Shown here: positions 51,195-60,311 of the stretch, piece by piece
Position numbering within the stretch: the first letter of the stretch is position 1
Layout: each line of letters begins with the position of its first letter
Assembly: GCF_000429965.1 (NCBI RefSeq)
Contig: NZ_AUCW01000016.1
Location: 62,001 to 126,000, forward strand
Source: Desulfogranum mediterraneum DSM 13871
Lineage (GTDB): Bacteria > Desulfobacterota > Desulfobulbia > Desulfobulbales > Desulfobulbaceae
Direction: 5' to 3'
Length of the DNA: 64,000 bases
Made by a program: the position numbers and the translations under genes
Notes under the pieces: generated by a model
Seen by the model: the letters and a program-made list of their open reading frames with translations, nothing else
Told to the model about the DNA's origin: nothing
The model's database searches: none

Positions 51195-52361
51195 CTAGAA
51201 CTGGGTCAGGGCGGCTGCCGGTTCGATCCGGGCCCCCTGCCAGGCGGGGTAGAGGGCGGCGATGACGGCAATGGCGGTAAAGGCCAGGCTGCTCAGGACC
51301 AGCTGGCCCGGGTCGAATTGGGGTGTGAGCCCCTCGGCCAGGCTGAGCAGGCCCAGGGCCCTGTCTGCGGCCAGGAGGCCGGTCAGGTAGCCACCGCAAC
51401 CGGCCATGGCCCCCAGGAGGGCGGCCTCCAGGCAGAAGATCAGGAAGATCCGGGACCTGGCGTAGCCCAGGGAACGGAGGATGCCGATGTCGCAGCGTCG
51501 TTCGTTGACCGCCGAGAGCATGGAGAGGCCGATCATGGCCGAGGCCGTGACCAGGATGATCACACTGATGCTCAATGCCAGCCGCTGGACAAAGCGGACC
51601 GAGGCCATCCGCTGGTTGACCACCTGCTGGAGGGCCGTGACCTCGGCAGCGGGCAGACTCTCCCGGAGCTGGGCCACGATATCTTCGATGGGGCAGCCCG
51701 AGCAGAGGGCGGCCACCTCGACGAAGCTGGCAGCTCCTGGACGCTCCATGAGTTCCTGGAGCAGGCCCAGATCCATGAGCAGCACCGAGTCGTCATCGCT
51801 GCCGGTTTCGCTGAGGATGCCGCCAATGACCAGCTCCCGGCCCAGGACGGCAAGCCTGTCGCCCTGGCTCAGACCCAGGGCGGTAGCCGCCCTGGCTCCC
51901 ACCAGCAGTTCGTCTCTCTCCCGGGGGAATCGCCCCGAGGTCGTACCCCAGTAGCTCTTCAACCGCAGTTCCTGGTCCCAGCGGACCCCCACCAGGGCCA
52001 CGGCCTGCTCCTTGAGCCGGACCATGGTCACCAGCTTGGGGGCCACGGTGCTGATGCGTTCCCGGAGGCCGATGCTCTCGATGGCCACTTTGGTGGCCGC
52101 TTCCTGGAGGTATTCCGGCTCAAGGAGCATCTCGCCCAGGTGGAAACCGCCGTAGCTGACGCTGAGCTTCTCCCTGTGCGGGCTCACCATGATGTTGGCC
52201 CCAAAGGAGTTGAGCTGCTGTTCCAGGTTATGGCCCACCACCCGGGAGACCTGGGAGAGGGTCACGATGGACATCACCCCCAGGGAAAAGACCAGCAGCA
52301 GCAGCCCGGTCTTGAGGGGCCTTCTCCGGATATTGCGCAGGGGTATGGTCAGGAGGTTCAT
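51195..52361 (-). CDS. FtsX-like ABC permease (MacB type)
   Basis: 388 residues. One N-terminal membrane helix (about 16-40), a large periplasmic domain (about 45-255) and three C-terminal helices (about 260-285, 305-335, 350-375), the MacB/FtsX layout. The periplasmic domain has a CSGC pair (ALCSGCPIED). Its start overlaps the stop of the DUF2318 gene by four bases (ATGA), which ties the two together. In known iron-uptake operons (Campylobacter p19, FetMP-like systems) DUF2318 and FtsX permeases occur together. Confidence 0.9.
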   Translation of the reverse strand: MNLLTIPLRNIRRRPLKTGLLLLVFSLGVMSIVTLSQVSRVVGHNLEQQLNSFGANIMVSPHREKLSVSYGGFHLGEMLLEPEYLQEAATKVAIESIGLRERISTVAPKLVTMVRLKEQAVALVGVRWDQELRLKSYWGTTSGRFPRERDELLVGARAATALGLSQGDRLAVLGRELVIGGILSETGSDDDSVLLMDLGLLQELMERPGAASFVEVAALCSGCPIEDIVAQLRESLPAAEVTALQQVVNQRMASVRFVQRLALSISVIILVTASAMIGLSMLSAVNERRCDIGILRSLGYARSRIFLIFCLEAALLGAMAGCGGYLTGLLAADRALGLLSLAEGLTPQFDPGQLVLSSLAFTAIAVIAALYPAWQGARIEPAAALTQF

Positions 52362-52831
52362 CGCCTGCTCCTGAAAAAACGGTTACCGGCAGCGATATCC
52401 CGGGAGTCGATGACCAGTTCAGCTCCCTCCAGTCGCCGCCTCAGCGGGGCCGGATTGCAGCCGCCCCGCTCGACGTTGATCCGGCTGGTATGGAACTTCT
52501 GGCCGCAGTTGACGCAGGTCATGAAGTCACCCTCCTTGGTGTAGCCCTTGGCCGCGGGAAAGCAGACGTCGCAGGCATCAAAGGCTGCCCGGATCACCCC
52601 GTCCCGGCTCCGGACGACAAAAAACCGGATAGCGGTCCCAGCCTGCTGATACTTGTAGTAGTGGGCCTTGTCGTCGTTGATGCGTTCCAGCGGGATCCGG
52701 ACCTGGTCCTGGCTGGGGCTGACGGCTTTATGGCGGGAAAAGAGGCTGAAGCCTGCCAGGCCGGTGGCAGGGGGCAGGACAATGAAGAGAATCAGCAGGC
52801 CGCAGAGGGCCAGGCGAGTAGGATGGTGCAT
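52358..52831 (-). CDS. DUF2318 Fe-S/metal-binding membrane-anchored protein
   Basis: 157 residues. An N-terminal membrane segment or uncleaved signal (LALCGLLILFIVLPPATGLAGF) is followed by a soluble domain with CDVC (87-90), CVNC (106-109) and Cys125, the DUF2318 metal/cluster site. Members accompany iron transporters and are thought to handle electrons or iron in the periplasm. AGGAG lies seven bases before the ATG. First gene of the DUF2318-FtsX-ATPase operon. Confidence 0.88.
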   Translation of the reverse strand: MHHPTRLALCGLLILFIVLPPATGLAGFSLFSRHKAVSPSQDQVRIPLERINDDKAHYYKYQQAGTAIRFFVVRSRDGVIRAAFDACDVCFPAAKGYTKEGDFMTCVNCGQKFHTSRINVERGGCNPAPLRRRLEGAELVIDSRDIAAGNRFFRSRR

Positions 52832-52852
52832 GGTTGTTCTCCTGAAAGATGA

Positions 52853-52873
52853 CTGCAGGATCTTCTCCTGCAG
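52853..52873 (-). other. Hairpin in the DUF2318 operon leader
   Basis: CTGCAGGA and TCCTGCAG form a perfect 8-bp stem with a 5-nt loop, 21 bases before the DUF2318 start codon. No T-tract. May be a leader structure or an operator palindrome. Confidence 0.35.
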
Positions 52874-53041
52874 GGATGGAGGTTGGTCTCCTCATGGTGG
52901 TTGTCATGAGGGCGTTGGCAGTCGCGACGGAGGCGTTGCTGGGTCCAGGCAGGCAGGGGAAGGGCTCTTGATCAAGGGTGAAGGCGGTCCAGACCCCTGG
53001 TCGGCTGCAGAGTTCTCCCAGGATGCTCCCGGGGAGCGGTC

Positions 53042-53467
53042 TCAGGCCAGCAGGATGCAGAGGATGGTGTAGAGGGGCGTGGTGGGGATGTTGGGATCGG
53101 GCTGGCGCGCTCTCCAGGCCTGGGGGGGCTTGGCGGGAGGGGGGAGCCGGACTGTCAGCAGCCAAGGGGGCGGCGAAGGTTCCAGCTTCTGGCTCGGCTC
53201 AACCAGGAGCTCCTCTCCGCTGAACCGAGCCGGACAGTTCTGGCAGAGACAGCCGCCTCCCTCTTCCAGTGGCGTCGCCGGCAGGGGAAGGGCTCCGGAA
53301 CCATGGGCCTGGGGAGGGTGCTCCATCCCCAGGCAACAGGGAGGCAGCCCGCTCTGACCGCCGTTGCAGGCCGCGGTGCAGAGGACAAGGCCCTGGCTCA
53401 GTCCCTGGCCGCTCAGGACCAGGATCAGCAGGGGGATCAGGAGTGTGGAGCGAAGGCTTGGTATCAT
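53042..53467 (-). CDS. Cys-rich exported hypothetical protein
   Basis: 141 residues from ATG 53467. A signal peptide (STLLIPLLILVLSGQGLSQG) is followed by Cys30, Cys34 and the pair CC at 44-45, then CLCQNC (73-78), and a Pro-rich region ending in a hydrophobic tail with Cys137. The spacing suggests metal binding or disulfides in the periplasm. The ribosome site is weak. It lies 210 bases before DUF2318 on the same strand, so a link to metal transport is possible but unproven. No family recognised. Confidence 0.55.
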   Translation of the reverse strand: MIPSLRSTLLIPLLILVLSGQGLSQGLVLCTAACNGGQSGLPPCCLGMEHPPQAHGSGALPLPATPLEEGGGCLCQNCPARFSGEELLVEPSQKLEPSPPPWLLTVRLPPPAKPPQAWRARQPDPNIPTTPLYTILCILLA

Positions 53468-53878
53468 GGCTGCAGGCAGGTTGAAGGTACTGTACTGTAC
53501 CACAACGTGGTTGCAGGGGCAAGGTGCCGGCCGGAAAAAAACAAGCTGCTGTCAAGGGAAGGCAGCCAAGGGCCTGGTTGGGCTTGCTGTTGTGCAAAGG
53601 GTGCCATGGGAGCCACGTTGTGGGGCTGGTCCCTGTCCAGGGGCCCTGTGGTGGACGGAGGAGCACTGTTTGCGGGGGAGATGCTCTGCCGAAGAGTTAT
53701 GGGTGTCGTGGCCAATGGCCAATCGAAGTGGCCGGTCGCTTCTTGCTTGACCCGGCTGGGGAGCTTGACTATAAAGGGGGAGCCGGCGGATGTGCAAATT
53801 GTGCCGGATTGTCCAGTGGCACGTCTTGGGGACGCTGCCTCTGCTGTAATGAATCAACTTTACCAGGAGGGAAGTGAA
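53468..53878. other. Divergent intergenic region before the peptide transporter, 411 bp
   Basis: No gene supported, although a frame in line with the binding protein runs through it. Contains the promoter at 53747-53775. I looked for cobalamin, c-di-GMP and Moco riboswitch signatures and did not find convincing matches. Confidence 0.4.
53747..53775 (+). promoter_or_regulatory. Sigma70 promoter of the peptide ABC transporter operon
   Basis: TTGACC (53747-53752), a 17-base spacer, TATAAA (53770-53775). The leader to the GTG start is about 97 bases. Confidence 0.68.
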
Positions 53879-55438
53879 GTGAAGAGAATGATCGTTCGCC
53901 TGTCCTTGGTCCTGGCTGTGACCCTGGTTGCCTGGGGCACCAGCGTCAACGCCGCCACCCTGAAACTGGCCATGGATGCCGATCCGGTATCCCTGGATCC
54001 GCATGTCCAGCTCTCTGCCGGGATGTTGCAGTACGCCCACATGGTCTTTGACCCGCTGGTCCGCTGGAGCAAAGATGGCGGCCTGGAGCCGCGTCTGGCC
54101 GAAAAGTGGGAGCAGATCAATCCGACCACCACCCGTTTTTACCTGCGCAAGGGCGTCAAGTTCCATTCCGGCAACGAGCTCAGCGCCGATGACGTGGTCT
54201 TTACCTTGGCCCGCCTGAAGAAGTCCGAGGACTACAAGGGGCTCTTTGAGTACTTTACCGAGGCCAAGGCCGTTGACAGCCATACCGTGGACCTGATTAC
54301 CAGGGAACCCTACGGTCTGGTCCTGGCCATGGCCACCTACATCTTCCCCCTGGACCACAAGTTCTACAGCGGCAAGGACGAGCAGAACGGCAAGATGAAG
54401 GACGTGATCATCAAGACCGACTACTCCTTTGCCAACTTCAACGAGTCCGGCACCGGCCCCTTCAAGGTGACTGGCCGTGAACAGGGGGTCAAGACCACCT
54501 TTGTTCGCTTTGGCGACTACTGGGATCCGAACACCGGCAACGTCAGCGAGATCATCCTTACCCCGATCTCTGAGCCGCCCACCCGGGTTGCCGCCCTGCT
54601 CTCCGGTGATGTCGACTTCATCATGCCTGTTCCGCCCACCGACCTGGAGCGGGTCAAGAAGACCGACGGACTCCAGCTGGTCACCATGTCCGGATCCCGG
54701 ATCATCACCTTCCAGCTCAACCAGAAGCGCAGGCCCGAGTTTGCCAATGCCAAGGTGCGTCAGGCCATGGCCTATGCCTACAACAACGTCGGCGTTGCCA
54801 AGAAGATCATGAAGGGCTTTGCCACCCCGGCTGCCCAGAACTCGCCCCGTGGCTATCAGGGACACAATGCCGCCCTCCAGCCCCGCTACGACCTGGCCCG
54901 GGCCAAGGAGCTGATGAAGGAAGCCGGCTATGAAAAGGGCTTCAGCTGTACCATGATCGCTCCCAACAACCGCTATGTCAACGATGCCAAGATTGCCCAG
55001 GCCTTTGTGACCATGATGAGCAAGATCAAGATCAAGGTCACTCTCAAGACCATGCCCAAGGCCCAGTACTGGGATCAGTATGACGCCCAGGTCGCCGATA
55101 TCCAGATGATCGGCTGGCACTCCGACACCGAGGACTCTGCCAACTTCTTTGAGTACCTCAACATGTGTCCTGACAAGGAGACCGGTCGCGGTCAGTACAA
55201 CTCCGGCAACTACTGTAATCCCGAGGTGGACAGGCTGACCCTGGCAGCCAACGGAGAGACCGACAATGCCAAGCGCTCCGTCATGCTCCGCTCCATCGAG
55301 CAGATCCTCTTTGACGATGCGGCCTTTATCCCGCTTCACTGGCAGAATCTCTCCTGGGCCTCCAAGAAGAACATGAATACCGAGGAGATCATCAACGTGA
55401 TGAACTTCCCCTACTTTGGTGATCTCAACATTCAATAA
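53879..55438 (+). CDS. Peptide ABC transporter, periplasmic binding protein (family 5)
   Basis: 519 residues from GTG 53879, seven bases after AGGAGGG; ATG 53888 is an alternative. The signal peptide (VRLSLVLAVTLVAWGTSVNA) is followed by the SBP_bac_5 fold: KLAMDADPVSLDPHVQLSAG, KGVKFHSGNELSADDVVFTL, and the C-terminal PLHWQNLSWASKKN. It binds di- or oligopeptides for the DppBCDF-type machinery encoded downstream. A strong hairpin follows the stop. Confidence 0.93.
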   Translation: MKRMIVRLSLVLAVTLVAWGTSVNAATLKLAMDADPVSLDPHVQLSAGMLQYAHMVFDPLVRWSKDGGLEPRLAEKWEQINPTTTRFYLRKGVKFHSGNELSADDVVFTLARLKKSEDYKGLFEYFTEAKAVDSHTVDLITREPYGLVLAMATYIFPLDHKFYSGKDEQNGKMKDVIIKTDYSFANFNESGTGPFKVTGREQGVKTTFVRFGDYWDPNTGNVSEIILTPISEPPTRVAALLSGDVDFIMPVPPTDLERVKKTDGLQLVTMSGSRIITFQLNQKRRPEFANAKVRQAMAYAYNNVGVAKKIMKGFATPAAQNSPRGYQGHNAALQPRYDLARAKELMKEAGYEKGFSCTMIAPNNRYVNDAKIAQAFVTMMSKIKIKVTLKTMPKAQYWDQYDAQVADIQMIGWHSDTEDSANFFEYLNMCPDKETGRGQYNSGNYCNPEVDRLTLAANGETDNAKRSVMLRSIEQILFDDAAFIPLHWQNLSWASKKNMNTEEIINVMNFPYFGDLNIQ

Positions 55439-55475
55439 TCTGTGAAATCGACAGCTTAATGACTATGTTGCTCTT

Positions 55476-55510
55476 AAAGGGAACACCGGCGCTGCCGGCG
55501 TTCCCTTTTC
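55476..55510 (+). terminator. Intra-operon hairpin after the peptide-binding gene
   Basis: AAAGGGAAC-CCGGC pairs with GCCGG-GTTCCCTTT, followed by TTC. It sits between the binding-protein and permease genes and probably raises the share of binding-protein mRNA. Confidence 0.65.
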
Positions 55511-55529
55511 TTGTTTCTATCGTGTGATT

Positions 55530-56507
55530 ATGTTTGCATTTACTGTACGAAGAGTTGCCCAGGCCGTCCTGGTGATGCTGATCATCAGCCTGATCGGTTT
55601 TTCCATCAAGCATAACTTTGGCGATCCTGTGCGTGAGTTGGTGGGGGAGCGGGTGACCCCCCAGGAACGCCAGCAGATCCGGGACCAGCTGGGCCTCAAC
55701 GACCCCTTCATGGTCCAGTATGGCCGCTTCCTGAAGAGCGCCGTCCATGGCGACCTGGGCCGCTCCTTCTTCTTCAAGAAACCCGTGACCGAGGTGATCC
55801 TGGCCAAGGCCCCTGCCACCCTGGAGCTGGTCTTCTGCGCCTCGCTGATCGTGATCCTGCTCTCGGTCCCCCTGGGGATCTACTCGGCCATCCATCCCAG
55901 GCGTCTCCTCAGTCGGCTGATCATGGGCGTCTCCATTGTCGGGGTCTCGATGCCGGTCTTTCTCACCGCCATCCTCCTGATCTATATCTTCTCGGTGGAG
56001 TTGGGCTGGCTGCCCTCCTTTGGCCGGGGGGAGACCGTCCAACTCTTCGGCTTCTGGGACTCCGGGCTGCTGACCCGCGACGGCCTGCGCCACCTGCTGA
56101 TGCCCTCTGTCGCCCTCTCCTCGATCATGCTGCCCCTCTTCATCCGCCTGATCCGTTCCGAGATGATGGAGGTGCTGGAGACCGAGTACGTCAAGTTTGC
56201 CTGGGCCAAGGGGCTCCGGCCGCGCCGGGTCTGGTATGTGCACGCCTTTAAGAATACCCTGTTGCCGGTGATCACCGTGGGCGGGGTCCAGCTGGGCATC
56301 ATGGTGGCCTTCACCATCCTCACCGAGACTGTCTTCCAGTGGCAGGGGATGGGCTCCATGTTCATCGAGTCGGTGGAACGTGCCGATACCGCCCTGATGG
56401 TCTCCTATATCGTGGTGGTCGGCTTTATCTTTGTGGTGGTCAACACCCTGGTTGACCTGATCTATGGCCTGGTGAATCCCACGGTCAGAATTGCAGGGAG
56501 GAAATAA
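55530..56507 (+). CDS. Peptide ABC transporter permease, DppB type
   Basis: 325 residues from ATG 55530 (GTG 55524 is an alternative); no good Shine-Dalgarno site. Six membrane helices, N-terminal FAFTVRRVAQAVLVMLIISL, and the EAA-type loop EYVKFAWAKGLRPRRVWYVHAFKNTLLPV for contact with the ATPase. Forms the channel with the DppC-type protein encoded next; the genes are one base apart. Confidence 0.92.
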   Translation: MFAFTVRRVAQAVLVMLIISLIGFSIKHNFGDPVRELVGERVTPQERQQIRDQLGLNDPFMVQYGRFLKSAVHGDLGRSFFFKKPVTEVILAKAPATLELVFCASLIVILLSVPLGIYSAIHPRRLLSRLIMGVSIVGVSMPVFLTAILLIYIFSVELGWLPSFGRGETVQLFGFWDSGLLTRDGLRHLLMPSVALSSIMLPLFIRLIRSEMMEVLETEYVKFAWAKGLRPRRVWYVHAFKNTLLPVITVGGVQLGIMVAFTILTETVFQWQGMGSMFIESVERADTALMVSYIVVVGFIFVVVNTLVDLIYGLVNPTVRIAGRK

Positions 56508-56508
56508 G

Positions 56509-57426
56509 ATGATCAACTTCTTGCGGCGCTTGCGCTCCTCTGACTTCAGCTACTATTTTTTTCGCGATCCCATTGCCCTGGTCTCCTTTGCGGTGCTGCT
56601 GGTGCTGGTGGTGGCCGCCTTTTCCGCGCCCCTGATCGCCCCCCATAACCCCTATGACCCCACCACCATCGACATCATGGACTCTGAGCTGCCGCCGGCC
56701 TGGGCAGCCGAGGGGAGCCGGAACTTCCTCCTGGGTACCGATGACATGGGCCGGGGCATGTTCTCCACCATGCTCTACGGGATGCGGATCTCCATCATCA
56801 TCGGCCTGGGTGCGGTCCTGCTCCAGGCGATGATCGGGATCGTGGTCGGCCTGCTCTCGGGCTATATCAAACGACTGGACTCCATTCTGATGCGGATTGC
56901 CGATGTCCAGCTCTCCTTTTCCACCTACATGATCGCCATCTTCATCGGTGCCACCTTTCAGATGGTCTTTGGGGTGGCCAACTATGAAAAGATCGCCGCC
57001 CCTCTCCTGATCCTGATCATCGGCCTGGCCGAGTGGCCCCAGTATGCCCGTACGGTGCGGGCCTCGGTACTGGCCGAGCGGCAGAAGGAGTATATCGAGG
57101 CGGCCCGGGTGATCGGGCTCTCCAAGGTGCGGATCATGTGGCGCCATATCCTGCCCAACACCCTCTCACCGGTGCTGGTCATCTCCACTGTGCAGGTGGC
57201 CAATGCCATCATGAGTGAGGCCGCGCTCTCCTTCTTGGGATTGGGCATGCCCCAGAATAAACCCTCCTTGGGCTCGCTGATCACCTCTGGTTTTGAATAT
57301 ATCTTCTCCGGATCCTGGTGGATCACCATCTTTCCGGGCATCCTCCTGGTCACCCTGATCCTGGTCATCAACCTGCTGGGCGACTGGGTCCGGGACTACC
57401 TCAATCCCAAGCTCTATAAAGGATAA
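56509..57426 (+). CDS. Peptide ABC transporter permease, DppC type
   Basis: 305 residues from ATG 56509 with GGGAGG upstream. An N-terminal OppC_N segment and six helices; EAA loop EYIEAARVIGLSKVRIMWRHILPNTL. The middle part shows GTDDMGRGMFSTMLYG, typical of OppC/DppC permeases. Confidence 0.93.
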   Translation: MINFLRRLRSSDFSYYFFRDPIALVSFAVLLVLVVAAFSAPLIAPHNPYDPTTIDIMDSELPPAWAAEGSRNFLLGTDDMGRGMFSTMLYGMRISIIIGLGAVLLQAMIGIVVGLLSGYIKRLDSILMRIADVQLSFSTYMIAIFIGATFQMVFGVANYEKIAAPLLILIIGLAEWPQYARTVRASVLAERQKEYIEAARVIGLSKVRIMWRHILPNTLSPVLVISTVQVANAIMSEAALSFLGLGMPQNKPSLGSLITSGFEYIFSGSWWITIFPGILLVTLILVINLLGDWVRDYLNPKLYKG

Positions 57427-57441
57427 TACAAAGGATACGTT

Positions 57442-58422
57442 GTGGAAAAACTCCTTGCCATCAACAAGCTCAGCGTCGACTTCACCCTGCGTGAGTCCAC
57501 CCTGCGTGCAGTCAATAAGGTCAGCCTCTCCCTGGACCGAGGGGAACGGTTAGGGATCGTCGGCGAGTCCGGTGCCGGTAAGTCGGTGTTGGGCTTCTCC
57601 ATCATCAATCTGATCTCCAAGCCCGGCCGCATTGCCGAGGGCAGCGTGATCTTCCAGGGTGAAGAGATCTCGGCCTACAGCTACGAACAGATGCGAAGGG
57701 TCCGGGGTGACCGGATCAGCATGATCTTCCAGGATCCGATGATGACCCTCAACCCGGTCTTGACCATCGGCGAGCAGATGCGGGAAAGCCTCAAGGCCCA
57801 TATGGAGGTGAGTACGGCCCAGGCCAACGAGATCTGCCTGGAGAAGTTGCGTAAGGTCTATATCCCCTCCCCGGAGAAACGCCTTGAGCAGTATCCCCAT
57901 GAGTTCTCCGGGGGAATGCGGCAACGGATCATCATCGCCATCTCCCTGTTGACCAATCCGGCCATGATCATCGCCGATGAGCCCACCACGGCCCTGGATG
58001 TGACCATCCAGGCCGAGATCATGGAGCTCCTGCTGGAACTCTGTGAGACCGAGCAGATGGGGCTGATCCTGATTACCCATGACCTGGCCGTGGTCTCCCA
58101 GGTCACCCAGCGGATCGCGGTGATGTATGCCGGTACCATCGTCGAACTGGGCCGGACCGAGGATATCATCACCCATCCCCAGCATCCCTATACCATCGGC
58201 CTGCTCGGCGCCCTGCCCCAGCGGGCCGGCTCCAGTGGTCGTTTGAACCAGATCCCTGGGGTGATGCCGGGACTGGCCCGGATTCCCCGGGGCTGTCCCT
58301 TTAAGAATCGCTGCAGCCTGGCAGCCGAGATCTGTGCCACCAAGCCACATTTAAGAAAGAGCAGCTCCGGGAGTGAGGCCGCCTGTCACATGGTAGGGAC
58401 AGAGCAGAGCACAGCAGCATGA
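57442..58422 (+). CDS. Peptide ABC transporter ATPase, DppD type
   Basis: 326 residues from GTG 57442 (AAAGGA upstream). Walker A GESGAGKS, signature FSGGMRQR, Walker B MIIADEPTTALD, and the C-terminal oligopeptide-transporter motif with CPFKNRC and a further Cys pair (CATKP, ACHM) that may bind an Fe-S cluster as in other DppD proteins. Works as a heterodimer with the DppF-type ATPase. Confidence 0.93.
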   Translation: MEKLLAINKLSVDFTLRESTLRAVNKVSLSLDRGERLGIVGESGAGKSVLGFSIINLISKPGRIAEGSVIFQGEEISAYSYEQMRRVRGDRISMIFQDPMMTLNPVLTIGEQMRESLKAHMEVSTAQANEICLEKLRKVYIPSPEKRLEQYPHEFSGGMRQRIIIAISLLTNPAMIIADEPTTALDVTIQAEIMELLLELCETEQMGLILITHDLAVVSQVTQRIAVMYAGTIVELGRTEDIITHPQHPYTIGLLGALPQRAGSSGRLNQIPGVMPGLARIPRGCPFKNRCSLAAEICATKPHLRKSSSGSEAACHMVGTEQSTAA

Positions 58423-58497
58423 ACCAGAACAGAGGCTCGCTGCGGTGGTGAGCAAAGCTGGCTCCACCGGCAGCAGCCCTCTGAGAGAGAAGAGAGT

Positions 58498-59511
58498 ATG
58501 AAGGACCCTTTAATGTTGGTACGTATCCGCAACCTGGTCAAGGAGTTTGATATCACCGGCGGCTGGCTCGATCAGTTCCGTTTCAGCGGCGGCAGGATAG
58601 AGCGGGAGAAGACCATTGTCCGGGCAGTCAACGGGGTGAGCATCGATATCCCCGAGGGGCGAACCGTCAGCGTGGTGGGCGAGTCGGGCTGCGGTAAGTC
58701 CACCCTGGCCCGGACGGTGATGCGTCTCTATCCGCCTGAGGCAGGGGAGGTCTACTACCGTGAGCAGCGGATCGACAACCTGAGCAGTAAAGAGCTCAAG
58801 CCCTTTCGGACCCGGATGCAGATGGTCTTCCAGGACCCCTATGCCTCCCTTAACCCCCGGATGACCCTGGGAAAGATCCTCCGGGAGCCGGTTCATTTTC
58901 ACCAGCCCAAGCTGGCCAAGGGTGAGGTCAGGGATCGGGTGGCGGCGGTGATGGAACAGGTGGGGATCGACCCGGACTGGCAGAGCCGCTATCCCCACGA
59001 GCTCTCAGGGGGGCAGCGCCAGCGGATCTCCATTGCCCGCGCCCTGACCGTGGAGCCGGAGTTTATCGTCGCCGACGAGCCCATCGCTGCCCTGGATGTC
59101 TCCATCCAGGCCCAGATCCTCAACTTGATGATGGATCTCCAGGAAGAACATAAGCTGACCTATCTTTTCATCAGTCACGATCTCTCGGTGGTGGAGCATA
59201 TCTCCAATCAGGTGGCGGTGATGTACCTGGGCTGTCTCTGTGAGTTGGCCACGGCCGAGGAGCTGTTCAGTGGGCCCCGTCATCCTTATACCCAGGCACT
59301 GCTCTCGGCCATTCCCCGCCTGGGGAAGAGGGCCGGCCACGAGCGGCTCTCCGGGGATGTCCCCTCACCCATCAGCCTGCCGCCGGGCTGTGTCTTTCAC
59401 ACCCGTTGTCGCCATGCCCGGGAGCGCTGCCGACGGGAGATTCCGGTTCTCTCTGAGGTGGAGGGCGGCAGCCGGGTCGCCTGCCATGGTGTGGAAGAGG
59501 GGAGGATCTAG
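58498..59511 (+). CDS. Peptide ABC transporter ATPase, DppF type
   Basis: 337 residues; ATG 58498 follows a GAGAAGAGAG site, and ATG 58513 is a possible internal start. Walker A GESGCGKST, signature LSGGQRQR, Walker B FIVADEPIAALD (the last usually DEPVSALD), C-terminal motif GCVFHTRCRHARERC. Last gene of the operon, 75 bases after DppD; it converges with the LysE gene. Confidence 0.93.
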   Translation: MKDPLMLVRIRNLVKEFDITGGWLDQFRFSGGRIEREKTIVRAVNGVSIDIPEGRTVSVVGESGCGKSTLARTVMRLYPPEAGEVYYREQRIDNLSSKELKPFRTRMQMVFQDPYASLNPRMTLGKILREPVHFHQPKLAKGEVRDRVAAVMEQVGIDPDWQSRYPHELSGGQRQRISIARALTVEPEFIVADEPIAALDVSIQAQILNLMMDLQEEHKLTYLFISHDLSVVEHISNQVAVMYLGCLCELATAEELFSGPRHPYTQALLSAIPRLGKRAGHERLSGDVPSPISLPPGCVFHTRCRHARERCRREIPVLSEVEGGSRVACHGVEEGRI

Positions 59512-59544
59512 CTTCCCCCGGAATTCTGGGGCGTTCCTGCCGGC

Positions 59545-60153
59545 TTACACCGCCGGCTGGTGGAGGAAGAGGGAGATACCCAGACTGAACATGAGCAGGC
59601 CCAGCATGGTATCCAGGATGCGCCAGGAGGTGTTGCTCCGGAACAGGGGGGCCAGTTTTCTGCCCCCGAATCCCAGCAGAGCGAACCAGAGGCAGGAGGC
59701 ACAGATGGCCCCGGCTGCAAAGAGCAGCCGCTCCTGGCCGTTGAAGCGGGCCCCGATGGAGCCGATTAGGACCATGGTGTCCAGGTAGACATGGGGGTTG
59801 AGCAGGGTCACGGCCAGGGTGGAGAGCACCACCGTGGCCAGGGAATCTTCCACCCGGCCGGCTGGTTCCATTCTGCCGCCCTTAACGGCCGAGAACAGGG
59901 AGCGGAGGCCGTAGGCAAAGAGGAAGCAACTTCCCCCCCAGAGGGTCAGCTGGGCCAACAGCGGTCGGCTGTTGATCAGGGCCCCTACCCCGGATATCCC
60001 GGTGGAGATCAGGACGGCGTCGCAGAGAGAGCAGATCAGGATGATGGTCAGGATCCGGTTCTTTCTGATACCGTTGCTGAGGATAAAACTACTCTGGGCA
60101 CCGATGGCAATGATCAGGGCGGCTCCGGTGGTCAGTCCATGGACAAAGGGCAT
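59545..60153 (-). CDS. LysE/ArgO family amino acid exporter, copy 1
   Basis: 202 residues from ATG 60153 (AAGAGGA upstream). Six membrane helices, N-terminus MPFVHGLTTGAALIIAIGAQ and the conserved NPHVYLDTMVLIGSIGARF of the ArgO/LysE family, which exports arginine or lysine. It is a close tandem copy of the gene at 60312-60920 (roughly 85-90% identical bases over most of the length by eye). Differences are concentrated in the first third, including GAQSSFILSNGIRKN where copy 2 has GAQNAFVLTHSIRKN. Confidence 0.9.
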   Translation of the reverse strand: MPFVHGLTTGAALIIAIGAQSSFILSNGIRKNRILTIILICSLCDAVLISTGISGVGALINSRPLLAQLTLWGGSCFLFAYGLRSLFSAVKGGRMEPAGRVEDSLATVVLSTLAVTLLNPHVYLDTMVLIGSIGARFNGQERLLFAAGAICASCLWFALLGFGGRKLAPLFRSNTSWRILDTMLGLLMFSLGISLFLHQPAV

Positions 60154-60311
60154 CGGCGTGGTCCTCTTGCGAAGATGCTCTGGCTGATTTTTCTTCCTCC
60201 TCGTAACTGTCACTTTATTTTAAAAATCATGATGAATCAATAGGTTCTGGGTTTGGCAACGGCCGATTCCCAGGTTTGTCAGTTACCCCAGGACCCCTGT
60301 ACAGATTTTTT

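Noticed and set aside
53303-53878. N-terminal extension of the peptide-binding protein by 192 residues
   Set aside because: The added sequence lacks similarity and contains a promoter; a good signal peptide starts at 53879 behind AGGAGGG.
53468-53878. Riboswitch before the peptide transporter
   Set aside because: I compared by eye with cobalamin, GEMM (c-di-GMP) and Moco motifs; no set of conserved loops was found.
53552-55435. 627-residue frame antisense to the peptide-binding protein gene
   Set aside because: Shadow composition and no family similarity; the plus-strand gene has signal peptide, ribosome site and family motifs.
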